Source: DASSBR01 sp035688265
GTDB lineage: Bacteria; Pseudomonadota; Gammaproteobacteria; Natronospirales; DASSBR01
Assembly: GCA_035688265.1 (NCBI GenBank)
Contig: DASSNE010000034.1
Span: 1-64,000 of the forward strand
Direction of reading: 5' to 3'
Length of the DNA stretch: 64,000 nt
A program made the position numbers and the translations under genes. Positions within the stretch are counted from its first letter, which is position 1. Each line of letters begins with the position of its first letter. Positions 1 through 8,041 of the stretch are shown in pieces. The notes under the pieces are model-generated. The model ran no database searches, was not told where the DNA came from, and saw only the letters and a list, made by a program, of their open reading frames with translations.

Positions 1-625
1 AATCGAAGCCGGGCCGGTCAGTCATCGGCCGCGGCAGCTTGAAGCGCGCCGGGTCGCCGGCCTCGGCGAGCCTGGCCAAGGCCGGGCCGCCGGGATACGG
101 CAGCCCGAGGAGTTTCGCGGTCTTGTCGAAGGCCTCGCCCACCGCATCGTCGATCGACTCGCCCAGAATCCGGTATTGGCCGAGGCCTGCAACCTCGACC
201 AGCAGCGTGTGGCCGCCCGACACCAAGAGCGCGAGAAATGGAAACTGCGGCGCGGGCGATTCGAGCATCGGCGCCAGCAGGTGGCCTTCCATATGGTGCA
301 CGCCGAGCGCCGGCTTCTGCCACGCAAAGGCGAGCGAACGCGCCAGGCAGATCCCGACCAGCAGCGCGCCGGCGAGGCCGGGCCCGGCGGTATAGGCGAT
401 GCCGTCGATTTCGGCAGGCGTGCTGCCGGATTCGGCCAGCGCCGTGCGGATCAGCGGTGCGAGCTTGCGGATGTGATCGCGCGACGCCAGCTCCGGCACG
501 ACGCCGCCGTACTCGGCGTGCATTTTGACCTGGCTGTAGAGCGCGTGCGCAAGCAGGCCGCGCTCGCCGTCGTAAACGGCGGCGGCGGTTTCATCGCATG
601 AAGTTTCAATTCCGAGGATTCTCAT
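1..625 (-). CDS. tsaD: tRNA N6-threonylcarbamoyladenosine (t6A) synthase subunit TsaD, 3' end outside window
   Basis: TsaD transfers the threonylcarbamoyl group to A37 of ANN-decoding tRNAs in the cytoplasm, with TsaB and TsaE. Reading leftward from the ATG at 625-623, the protein opens MRILGIETSCDETAAAVYD, the family's ATP/metal-binding N-terminus, and contains HHMEGH (metal-binding histidines) and LLVSGGHT. About 208 residues are present out of a usual 335-345; the C-terminal part lies beyond base 1. It is divergent from rpsU, the usual gammaproteobacterial arrangement. Identification is firm; the missing end cannot be checked. Confidence 0.95.
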   Translation of the reverse strand, partial: MRILGIETSCDETAAAVYDGERGLLAHALYSQVKMHAEYGGVVPELASRDHIRKLAPLIRTALAESGSTPAEIDGIAYTAGPGLAGALLVGICLARSLAFAWQKPALGVHHMEGHLLAPMLESPAPQFPFLALLVSGGHTLLVEVAGLGQYRILGESIDDAVGEAFDKTAKLLGLPYPGGPALARLAEAGDPARFKLPRPMTDRPGFD

Positions 626-743
626 GGTTGCGTAATGATGAACCAATGACAGTCGTTCTGCTATCGGTCCAGAGGCTAGTAGCTAGTACTGGAGTCAAGA
701 ATGATCTTCTTCACCAGGTACTAGCGGCTCAGCACTAGCGACT

Positions 744-772
744 TTGCATTTCCAAATGCGCACGCGTAGAAT
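744..772 (+). promoter_or_regulatory. Predicted sigma-70 promoter for rpsU-yqeY-dnaG-rpoD
   Basis: TTGCAT (744-749) is separated by exactly 17 bp from TAGAAT (767-772), about 34 bp before the rpsU start. This fits a housekeeping promoter for the macromolecular-synthesis operon. The preceding 626-743 holds short CTAGT-type repeats (GCTAGTAGCTAGTAC and GTACTAGCGG) and no gene I can support. Confidence 0.6.
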
Positions 773-805
773 TCCCGCTCTTCACTCTCGATCAAGGGCC
801 AATGG

Positions 806-1021
806 ATGCCAAGCGTACGGGTTAAAGAACACGAGCATTTCGACGCCGCTCTGCGGCGCTTCAAGCGCGCCTGCGAAAAGGCCGGGATTCTGACCGAAGT
901 TCGCCGCCGCGAGTTTTACGAAAAGCCGACCCAGGAACGCAAGCGCAAGCAGGCCGCGGCCGTCAAGCGTCACATGAAGAAGCTGTCGCGCGAACAGGCC
1001 CGCCGCACGCGTTTATATTAA
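806..1021 (+). CDS. rpsU: 30S ribosomal protein S21
   Basis: A 71-residue basic protein starting MPSVRVKEHEHFDAALRRF and ending RRTRLY, which matches bS21 over its whole length. S21 sits on the platform of the small subunit and helps base-pairing between 16S rRNA and the Shine-Dalgarno sequence. An AAGGG motif lies about 7 bases before the ATG at 806; another ATG at 802 is in a frame that closes after seven codons. It heads the rpsU-yqeY-dnaG-rpoD group, as in many gammaproteobacteria. Confidence 0.98.
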   Translation: MPSVRVKEHEHFDAALRRFKRACEKAGILTEVRRREFYEKPTQERKRKQAAAVKRHMKKLSREQARRTRLY

Positions 1022-1040
1022 GCGTCCCCACCCCCCTCCA

Positions 1041-1487
1041 ATGTCAGTCAAGGATTCGCTGACCGCCGACATGAAAACCGCCATGAGGGCGGGCGACAAG
1101 GACACGCTCGGCGTCATCCGCATGGCCCTCGCCGCCATCAAGCAGCGCGAAATCGACAGCCAGTCGAGCCTCAACGACGGCGAGGCGATCGCGGTGCTCG
1201 ACAAGATGGTCAAGCAGCGCCGCGAGTCGATCGACCAGTTCACCGCTGCCGGCCGCAACGATCTCGCCGAGCGCGAGAGCCGCGAAGTCGACATCCTGCA
1301 ACGCTATCTGCCGCAGCCGCTGCCGGAAGGCGAGATCGACGCAATGATCGAGCGCGCCGTCGCCGCCTCCGGCGCCACGTCCATGAAAGACATGGGCCGC
1401 GTGATGGCCTCGCTCAAGGATCAAATGCAGGGACGCGCGGACATGAGCGCTGTCAGCGCCAAGGTTAAAGCAAAGCTTTCCGCCTGA
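1041..1487 (+). CDS. GatB/YqeY domain protein
   Basis: 148 residues, the usual size of YqeY-family proteins, which resemble the C-terminal tRNA-binding tail domain of the amidotransferase subunit GatB. Seen: MSVKDSLTADMKTAMRAGDK at the start, ALAAIKQREID, and the conserved YLPQPLPEGEID and MGRVMASLKDQMQGRADM segments. The gene lies 19 bp after rpsU and is probably co-transcribed. No Shine-Dalgarno is obvious before the ATG. The cellular role of stand-alone YqeY is not well established; the position between rpsU and dnaG is a recurrent neighbourhood. Confidence 0.92.
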   Translation: MSVKDSLTADMKTAMRAGDKDTLGVIRMALAAIKQREIDSQSSLNDGEAIAVLDKMVKQRRESIDQFTAAGRNDLAERESREVDILQRYLPQPLPEGEIDAMIERAVAASGATSMKDMGRVMASLKDQMQGRADMSAVSAKVKAKLSA

Positions 1488-1529
1488 CACCCTGGCGATA
1501 GACTATGCTTGTCGCATGATCTTGACGAC

Positions 1530-1680
1530 GGGATTCGGGATTCGGGGTTCGGGGTTCGGGCGAAGAAATCCCCCTCTAGCTCCCCCTTCCGGCCTGCGGC
1601 CGCAAAGGGGAGGACAAGAATGGAGCGATCCGGTCCTGCGCGTTCTGCCCCGATTCCCGAACCCCGAATCCCGAACCCCG
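1530..1680. repeat. Composite dispersed repeat between yqeY and dnaG
   Basis: Two arms of GATTCGGG/GTTCGGGG-type repeat, 1530-1560 and its inverted counterpart 1648-1680, enclose a second element at 1562-1613 (AATCCCCCTCTAGCTCCC then GGCCTGCGGCCGCAAAGG). The first family recurs at 45292-45321 and, inverted, at 55302-55335; the second recurs as an inverted pair at 31767-31889. The arms could fold into a long hairpin in the polycistronic mRNA just ahead of dnaG. Confidence 0.8.
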
Positions 1681-1691
1681 CTCTTCTCCCC

Positions 1692-3419
1692 ATGATCCCG
1701 CAGTCCTTCATAGACGAGCTGATCGCCCGCGCGGATATCGTCGAGGTCGTCGGCAACCGCGTCCAGCTCAAAAAAGCCGGCCGCGAATTCAGCGCCTGCT
1801 GCCCGTTTCACAGCGAAAAAACGCCATCGTTCACGGTGAGCCCGCAAAAGCAGTTCTACCACTGCTTCGGTTGCGGCGCGCACGGCACCGCGCTCGGCTT
1901 CCTGATGGACTACGACCATCTCGAGTTCGTCGAGGCGGTCAGGCAGCTTGCCGCGCAGTTCGGCCTCGAAGTGCCAACCGAGGCCGGCACCGAGAAGCCG
2001 AAAGACGCCGGGCTGGCGGAACTGATGAGCGAAGCGGCCAACTTCTACCGCGAGCAGCTCAAGAGCCACCCGCCGGCAATCGACTACCTCAAGGGCCGCG
2101 GCATCGACGGCAAAATCGCCGCCGAATTCGGCCTCGGCTACGCGCCCGGCGGCTGGGATACGCTCGCGGCGCGCTTCGGCCGCGACGCCAAGGTGCAAAA
2201 GCAACTCGCCGCCGCCGGCCTCGTGATCCAGAAAGAGGCCGGCGGCTTCTACGACCGCTTTCGCGAACGGGTCATGTTCCCGATCCGTGACCGGCGCGGG
2301 CGCACGATCGGCTTCGGCGGCCGGGTGCTCGACAAAGGCGAGCCGAAATACCTCAACTCGCCCGAAACGGAGCTGTTTCACAAGGGCAGCGAACTCTACG
2401 GCCTGTTCGAGGCGCGCCAGGCGCTGCGCGATATCCCGCGCCTGCTGGTCGTCGAAGGCTATATGGACGTGATCGCGCTCGCCCAGCACGACATTCGCTA
2501 CGCGGTGGCGACGCTCGGCACGGCGACGACGCCGTACCACCTGCAGCGCCTGTTTCGTATCACCCGCGAGGTCGTGTTTTGCTTCGACGGCGACCGCGCC
2601 GGCCGCGCCGCCGCCTGGCGGGCGCTGGAGACGACGCTGCCGGAAGTGCGCGAAGGCCGCCAGGTCCGCTTCCTGTTCCTGCCGGACGGCGAGGACCCGG
2701 ATTCGCTGGTGCGCGGCGAAGGCGCGGCAGCGTTCGAGGCACGGATACAAACGGCCGATCCGCTGTCCAAGTTCCTGCTCGACCGCCTCGCCGCCGACAG
2801 CGATCTTGCCAGCATCGACGGCCGCGCCCGCCTGGTCGCCGCCGCAAAACCGCTGATCGCGCGGATTCCCGACCCGGTTTACCGGCAGATGCTGCTCGAC
2901 GAACTGGCGAAAATATCCCGTCTGAGTGCGGAAAGATTGGCTATGCTTATGGAGCCGGGCGAGGCGGCACCGCGCGCGCGCCGGCGGCGAATGCAGCGCG
3001 CCGGCGCGAGGACGCCGATGCAGCACGTCATCGCCCTGCTGCTCCAGCACCCGGAGCTGGCGGAGCTGGCCGACGACAGCGCCGACCTCGCCCGGGTCGA
3101 GCTGCCGGGAATGGGCTTATTCATTGAATTACTTGAGTTTATCCGGGGTCGTCCCCACATAACCACAGGAGGCATTCTGGAGCATTGGCGGCAGCGGCCC
3201 GAGGGCCGGCACCTGGAAAAACTCGCCGCCGAGCCTCTGCTGGTCCCCGAAGAGGGCGTCCAGCAGGAGTTTGCCGGCCGCCTGCAGCAGTTCCGCGCGC
3301 GCCCGCGCGAGCAGCGCTTCGAAGCGCTGAGAGCCAAGCCCCTCAAGGATTTGAGCGACGCGGAAAAAGCGGAACTGCGCGCCTTGAGCGGCCTGCAAAC
3401 CGACCAGGAACCCGGCTGA
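1692..3419 (+). CDS. dnaG: DNA primase DnaG
   Basis: 575-residue replication primase that makes RNA primers at the fork. Order of domains: N-terminal CHC2 zinc finger (C37, H40, C58 and C61, around CCPFH and FHCFGCG-like FYHCFGCG), catalytic TOPRIM core (VVEGYMDVIAL with its glutamate, then FCFDGDRAGR with the aspartates), and a C-terminal helicase-binding region. The start is set at the ATG of MIPQSFIDEL; the frame is open further upstream only because the dispersed repeat at 1530-1680 has no stop in that frame. No good Shine-Dalgarno precedes this ATG, which suits the low translation known for primase elsewhere. Confidence 0.97.
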   Translation: MIPQSFIDELIARADIVEVVGNRVQLKKAGREFSACCPFHSEKTPSFTVSPQKQFYHCFGCGAHGTALGFLMDYDHLEFVEAVRQLAAQFGLEVPTEAGTEKPKDAGLAELMSEAANFYREQLKSHPPAIDYLKGRGIDGKIAAEFGLGYAPGGWDTLAARFGRDAKVQKQLAAAGLVIQKEAGGFYDRFRERVMFPIRDRRGRTIGFGGRVLDKGEPKYLNSPETELFHKGSELYGLFEARQALRDIPRLLVVEGYMDVIALAQHDIRYAVATLGTATTPYHLQRLFRITREVVFCFDGDRAGRAAAWRALETTLPEVREGRQVRFLFLPDGEDPDSLVRGEGAAAFEARIQTADPLSKFLLDRLAADSDLASIDGRARLVAAAKPLIARIPDPVYRQMLLDELAKISRLSAERLAMLMEPGEAAPRARRRRMQRAGARTPMQHVIALLLQHPELAELADDSADLARVELPGMGLFIELLEFIRGRPHITTGGILEHWRQRPEGRHLEKLAAEPLLVPEEGVQQEFAGRLQQFRARPREQRFEALRAKPLKDLSDAEKAELRALSGLQTDQEPG

Positions 3420-3502
3420 AGCTGGCAACAGCTGCTGCCGTGGTCTAAAATTGACCGTTTTCGTCCGCGAAATGCGGACAACCTGAAACCAATGGTACGA
3501 GC

Positions 3503-5377
3503 ATGAGCGAAGATCGTCAGTCGCAGTTGAAGATTCTGATCGCCCGCGGCAAGGAGCAGGGGTACCTGACCTATTCCGAGGTCAACGACCACCTGCCCGA
3601 CGACATCGTCGATCCGGAGCAGATCGAAGATATCGTCAACATGATCAACGACATGGGCATCACGGTGCACGAGGAAGCGCCGGATGCCGATACGTTGCTG
3701 CTGTCCGACAACGAAGTCTCGACCGACGAGGACGCTGCCGAGGAAGCCGCCGCCGCGCTGGCGCTGGCCGCCGCCGACGCCGAGTTCGGCCGCACCACCG
3801 ATCCGGTGCGCATGTACATGCGTGAAATGGGCACCGTCGATCTGCTCACCCGCGAGGGCGAAATCCGCATCGCCAAGCGCATCGAGGAAGGCCAGAACCA
3901 GGCGCTCGCCGCGCTGGTGACCTACCCGCAAACCGCACAGGTGCTGCTGAACCTGTTCGACAGCGTCACCGAAGGCCAAAGCAAGCTCACCGATCTATTG
4001 AACGGTTTTGTCGAGCCGGAGCCGGACGAGGAAGCCGCGGCCGACGAGGAGGAGGACGACACCTCCGCCAGCGCCGCCTCGACCGATGACGCCGATGTCG
4101 ACGAAGACGCCGACAGCGAAGATGACGATGAGGACGACGATGCCGACCAGGCGCCGGTCGATACCGGCCCGGATCCGGAGGAAGCCGCGCGCCGCTTTGC
4201 CGAAATCCGCAAACTGCACGATAAGACCGTGCGCGCGATGGACCGCCATGGCAGCAGCCACAAGAGCGCGATCAAGGCGCGCGAAGACCTCGCCGAGCAG
4301 ATTCTGCAGCTCAAGCTGGTGCCGAAGGTCGTCACACTGATCACCGCCAACCTGCGCGGCATGGTCGACCGCATCCGCGACCAGGAGCGCGAGATCATGG
4401 CGATCTGCGTCAACCAGGCCGGCATGCCGCGGCGCGACTTCATCAAGAGCTTCCCGGACAACGAAACCAACCTCGAGTGGATCGAGAAGCAGATCCGCGC
4501 GCGGCGCAAGTGGTCCGCGCCGCTCAAGCAGCTCAAGGACGACATCCTGCGCCTGCAGCACCGGCTGATCGCGATCGAGGAAGAAACGCACCTGACCATC
4601 GGCGAGATCAAGGAGATCAACCGCCAGATGTCGATCGGCGAAGCGCGCGCCCGCCGCGCCAAGAAGGAAATGGTCGAGGCCAACCTGCGCCTGGTGATTT
4701 CGATCGCGAAGAAATACACCAACCGCGGCCTGCAGTTCCTCGATCTGATCCAGGAAGGCAACATCGGCCTGATGAAGGCGGTCGACAAGTTCGAATACCG
4801 CCGCGGCTACAAGTTCTCGACCTACGCGACGTGGTGGATTCGCCAGGCGATCACGCGCTCAATCGCCGACCAGGCGCGCACCATCCGCATCCCGGTGCAT
4901 ATGATCGAAACGATCAACAAGCTCAACCGCATTTCCCGCCAGATGCTGCAGGAAATGGGCCGCGAGGCGACGCCGGAAGAGCTGTCGATCCGCATGGAAA
5001 TGCCGGAAGAAAAGGTCCGCAAGGTGCTCAAGATTTCGAAGGAGCCCATTTCGATGGAAACCCCGATCGGCGACGACGAAGACTCGCACCTCGGCGACTT
5101 CATCGAAGACGCCTCGGTCACCTCGCCGGTCGACTCGGCGACGACCGAGGGCCTGCGCGAAGCCACCCATGGCGTGCTCGCCGGCCTCACGCCGCGCGAA
5201 GCCAAGGTGCTGCGCATGCGCTTCGGCATCGACATGAACACCGACCACACGCTGGAAGAAGTCGGCAAGCAGTTCGACGTCACCCGCGAGCGCATCCGCC
5301 AGATAGAGGCGAAGGCCCTGCGCAAGCTGCGCCACCCGACGCGCTCGGAGCAGCTCCGCAGCTTCCTCGAAGAATAA
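3503..5377 (+). CDS. rpoD: RNA polymerase primary sigma factor (sigma-70, RpoD)
   Basis: 624 residues, full length for a proteobacterial primary sigma. Region 1.1 is at the N-terminus (QSQLKILIARGKEQGYLTY); region 1.2 contains DPVRMYMREMG; a long acidic linker (about residues 170-225, mostly D/E/A/S) is the non-conserved insert; regions 2.1-2.4 show QFLDLIQEGNIGLMKAVDKF and TYATWWIRQAITR; regions 3 and 4 follow, ending with the helix-turn-helix GKQFDVTRERIRQIEAKALR and RSFLEE. A perfect 6-bp hairpin (GTCCGC 3463-3468 / GCGGAC 3474-3479) lies in the short gap after dnaG. Last gene of the operon. Confidence 0.98.
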   Translation: MSEDRQSQLKILIARGKEQGYLTYSEVNDHLPDDIVDPEQIEDIVNMINDMGITVHEEAPDADTLLLSDNEVSTDEDAAEEAAAALALAAADAEFGRTTDPVRMYMREMGTVDLLTREGEIRIAKRIEEGQNQALAALVTYPQTAQVLLNLFDSVTEGQSKLTDLLNGFVEPEPDEEAAADEEEDDTSASAASTDDADVDEDADSEDDDEDDDADQAPVDTGPDPEEAARRFAEIRKLHDKTVRAMDRHGSSHKSAIKAREDLAEQILQLKLVPKVVTLITANLRGMVDRIRDQEREIMAICVNQAGMPRRDFIKSFPDNETNLEWIEKQIRARRKWSAPLKQLKDDILRLQHRLIAIEEETHLTIGEIKEINRQMSIGEARARRAKKEMVEANLRLVISIAKKYTNRGLQFLDLIQEGNIGLMKAVDKFEYRRGYKFSTYATWWIRQAITRSIADQARTIRIPVHMIETINKLNRISRQMLQEMGREATPEELSIRMEMPEEKVRKVLKISKEPISMETPIGDDEDSHLGDFIEDASVTSPVDSATTEGLREATHGVLAGLTPREAKVLRMRFGIDMNTDHTLEEVGKQFDVTRERIRQIEAKALRKLRHPTRSEQLRSFLEE

Positions 5378-5403
5378 ACCCGCCAATCCCCTCACTCTTG
5401 TTT

Positions 5404-5555
5404 CCCCTCTCCCTTCGGGAGAGGGGCCAGGGGTGAGGGTACGCCGAAGCCGCATCCTCCAGACCGTTCGAAAGGCTCAGAAAATTCCGTTCGTGCTGAG
5501 CTTGTCGAAGCACTCTTGAAGCAGAAGAGCCCTTCGACAAGCTCAGGGCGAACGG
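5404..5555. repeat. Dispersed repeats after rpoD, possible terminator
   Basis: CCCCTCTCCC (5404-5413), TTC, GGGAGAGGGG (5417-5426) is a perfect 10-bp hairpin of a family that recurs at 27738-27853. From about 5466 a second element follows, with CTGAGCTTGTCGAAG and, facing it, CTTCGACAAGCTCAGGGCGA, two inverted arms ending near 5555. The first hairpin directly follows rpoD and could end transcription, although it has no T-run. No gene is supported in 5378-5564. Confidence 0.75.
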
Positions 5556-5564
5556 GCAGCGGTG

Positions 5565-7322
5565 TTAGGCCGCAGAATGCTGCTCCGCATGATCGGCAGG
5601 CGTCTCCTCACCCGCCGCCTGCGGCGGCGCCACCAACGCCCGAAATTCCCCAATCGAATCCGCCGTCGCCGCCACCAGCAGCCCATCCCCAACCTGCAGC
5701 CGCGTCGATCCATTGGGCACGATCTCGCTTTCCCCACGAATGAGCCCAACAATCAGCACCCCCATCTCGGCCAGCCCCAGACTGCGCACTTCCCGCCCCG
5801 CGACCGGCGTGCCGGCGACCACGTTGACGCTGTAAAGCTGCTCGCCGCGCCGGCGCAACGGCACACCCTCGCCCCGGTCGAGCGCCACCTGCAACTCGCT
5901 GGTGAGAATGTCGCGATCGAGGCGCACCTGCCGGCGGCGCAGCAGTTCCGCGGCCGTCTGGTAGAACAGGTCGCGGTACACCGGGCTGTCGGCCGGCGTC
6001 GACACCTGGCCCTCGTAAATTGTCGGATACTTCGCGTGGCGCGTCAGCGTGAACTGCACGATAAATGCCAGCGCCACCGCCAGCATCGTCGGCATGATGA
6101 GCTGAAAGCCGCTGGTCATCTCGATCACCATCACCATTGACGCAATCGGCACCCGCGCGGTCCCGGCGAATACCGCGGCCATGCCGACCACAGCCAGCCA
6201 CGAACCGTCGATGTGAATGTGAAACAGGTGCAAGAGCGCCGCGAATGACGCGCCCAGCATCGTGCCGATGAAGAGCGTCGGGCCGAACACGCCGGCCGAC
6301 CCGCCCGAGCCGACCGTCAGCGACAACGTCACAATCTTGCCGAGCGAGAACAGCAGCAGCAGCCCCATCGCGAGCCCCGAGCCGCCCTGCAACGCAAACT
6401 GCATGTAGCCGTAACCGCCGCCGATGACCGGCGGCACCGCGATGCCGATCAGCCCGACCGCGAGCCCGCCGATCGCCGGTTTGAAGTAGCGGGGAATCTT
6501 AAGTGCCGCGAACCAGTCGCGAATGCGGTAGTACACCGCCGGCATCAGCGCCCCGAGCGCGCCCGCGAGAACACCGAGCAGGCCAAACCAGACGAGATCC
6601 AGCGGCTGAATCACGCGCGTGCTTGGCGGCAGCAGAAACAGCGGCGTATAGCCCGAAAAGGCGCCAATGACAGCATAGGCGACCGACGCCGAAATCAGCG
6701 TGAAGATCAGCGCGCCGCCCTCGAACGCCATGCGCGAATACAAAATTTCGACGGCGAAGATCGCGGTCCCGAGCGGACTCTTGAAGATCGCCGACAACCC
6801 CGCCGCCATGCCGATCAGCACCACGGTCCGCCGTTCCTCGTCAGGCAGATTAAAGATCTGCCCGAAAATCGCCCCCGCCCCGGAAGCAATCTGCGCCGTC
6901 GGCCCCTCGCGCCCGCCGGACCCGCCACTGCCAATCGTGAGTGCGCTCGCCAATGTCTTGACGAACGGCACCCGCGCCCGCATCCGCCCGTTGTTGCGAT
7001 GAAACGCGTTCAGCGACGCGTCGGTGCCGTGCCCCTCGGTTTCCGGTGCCAGCCCGTAAATCAGGAACCCGACAACCAGCCCGCCCAGCGTGGTCGACAC
7101 CGGCATCCACCAATACCAGTGCGAAAAAGGCTCGGGCGCGACGCCCGCCGCGTGCGCCGCCGCGACATGAATGGTCGGATAATGACCGATAAAGCCGAGA
7201 ATGTAGACATCGCCCCAATGCAGCAGCAGCAGAAAGAGCTGCGCCCCGAACCCGCCGATAATGCCGAGGACGATACTAAGGATGATCAGTCGCGGCGTGC
7301 GATCGAGTTTGAGCAACCACAT
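5565..7322 (-). CDS. ClC-family chloride channel/transporter with C-terminal TrkA-C domain
   Basis: 585-residue inner-membrane protein. The membrane part (about residues 10-430, many hydrophobic helices) carries the ClC anion-pathway motifs GREGP (gating glutamate) and GSGGSAGVFGP (the GxFxP motif). The position of the family's GSGIP motif reads EGHGTDASLN, a divergent form. After residue about 450 is a soluble regulatory tail ending in a TrkA-C/RCK-C-like unit (AGREVRSLGLAEMGVLIVGL... NGSTRLQVGDGLLVAA) rather than CBS domains. Whether it is a channel or a Cl-/H+ exchanger cannot be told from sequence. It stands alone, convergent with rpoD. Confidence 0.9.
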   Translation of the reverse strand: MWLLKLDRTPRLIILSIVLGIIGGFGAQLFLLLLHWGDVYILGFIGHYPTIHVAAAHAAGVAPEPFSHWYWWMPVSTTLGGLVVGFLIYGLAPETEGHGTDASLNAFHRNNGRMRARVPFVKTLASALTIGSGGSGGREGPTAQIASGAGAIFGQIFNLPDEERRTVVLIGMAAGLSAIFKSPLGTAIFAVEILYSRMAFEGGALIFTLISASVAYAVIGAFSGYTPLFLLPPSTRVIQPLDLVWFGLLGVLAGALGALMPAVYYRIRDWFAALKIPRYFKPAIGGLAVGLIGIAVPPVIGGGYGYMQFALQGGSGLAMGLLLLFSLGKIVTLSLTVGSGGSAGVFGPTLFIGTMLGASFAALLHLFHIHIDGSWLAVVGMAAVFAGTARVPIASMVMVIEMTSGFQLIMPTMLAVALAFIVQFTLTRHAKYPTIYEGQVSTPADSPVYRDLFYQTAAELLRRRQVRLDRDILTSELQVALDRGEGVPLRRRGEQLYSVNVVAGTPVAGREVRSLGLAEMGVLIVGLIRGESEIVPNGSTRLQVGDGLLVAATADSIGEFRALVAPPQAAGEETPADHAEQHSAA

Positions 7323-7491
7323 AAGAGCAGGAAAACCTTGGAATTCCGACAGCAGCAGGTATTATAGGCAGCCGACAAGCACGTTCCGGCGCAAACGACA
7401 AATTATACGCCGCGCGGCAGCATCGGAGAGCGTAAACGGAGGGCTGCCGCGCCGGTTTCGCGCCATGATGGCGACAGCGCCGATCGAAGCC

Positions 7492-7905
7492 GGGCCTGTA
7501 GCTCGGGGGTGAGCCGAGACCGGAATGCCAGTGGCATTCCGCAGCGGAGCCGAACGCGAGACAGGAAGTCGAGCTGGTCACGGCACCAAGGACGGTTGAA
7601 CACGACAGAAATTATTTTGGTTACAGCGGGCCTGTAGCTCAGTTGGGTGAGCCGAGACCGGGAATGCCAGTGGCATTCCGCAGCTCAGGCGAACGCGAGG
7701 CAGGAAGCCGAGCTGGTCATCGCACCACGGACGGTTGAACGCGAAAAGATTAATTTTGGTCACAACGGGCCTGTAGCTCAGTTGGGTGAGCCCCGACCGA
7801 AATGCCAGTGGCATTTCGCAGCGGGAGCGAACGCGAGGCACGGATGCCGAGCTGGTTACGGCACCACGGACGGTTGAACGCGAAAAGATTAATTTTGGTC
7901 ACAAC
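7492..7905 (+). repeat. Three tandem about 139-bp units, each starting with a tRNA 5' half, abutting an intact tRNA gene
   Basis: Units start at 7492, 7628 and 7767 and the true tRNA starts at 7906, giving periods of 136, 139 and 139 bp. Each unit opens GGGCCTGTAGCTC and keeps the D-arm (GCTC...GAGC, intact in units 2 and 3), then departs from tRNA sequence into a hairpin (7522-7540, 7661-7679, 7799-7817), a GAACGCGAG-type stretch, GACGGTTGAAC, and a shared tail AATTTTGGTCACAAC (degenerate in unit 1) directly before the next unit. The hairpin stem is GGAATGCC/GGCATTCC in units 1-2 and GAAATGCC/GGCATTTC in unit 3, a paired change. 7323-7491 upstream holds no supported gene. Confidence 0.9.
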
Positions 7906-7983
<78 letters not shown>

Positions 7984-8000
7984 CAACTCAACCTCCACTC

Positions 8001-8041
8001 ATCCTTGCAATTATGGCGTAGCGTGCCATAATTGCAAGGAT
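8001..8041 (+). promoter_or_regulatory. Perfect 17-bp inverted repeat overlapping the start codon of the DUF4143 ATPase
   Basis: ATCCTTGCAATTATGGC (8001-8017) and its exact reverse complement (8025-8041) flank a 7-base spacer, GTAGCGT. The right arm includes AAGGA, a Shine-Dalgarno-like sequence, and the first two bases of the ATG. As DNA it could be an operator; as RNA the hairpin would bury the ribosome-binding site and start. It lies 17 bp after the tRNA and could also stop read-through from it. Confidence 0.75.

Noticed and set aside
1503..3050. Long minus-strand open frame opposite dnaG
   Set aside because: Codon pattern is the GC-rich complement of dnaG; dnaG has clear family motifs.
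7403..7877. Several short frames on both strands with repeated PLAF/CQWH-type peptides
   Set aside because: They follow the 139-bp repeat and its hairpin, change frame between units and have no start or ribosome-binding support.
7492..7905. Retron-type non-coding RNA
   Set aside because: No reverse transcriptase gene is nearby; the following gene is a DUF4143 ATPase.
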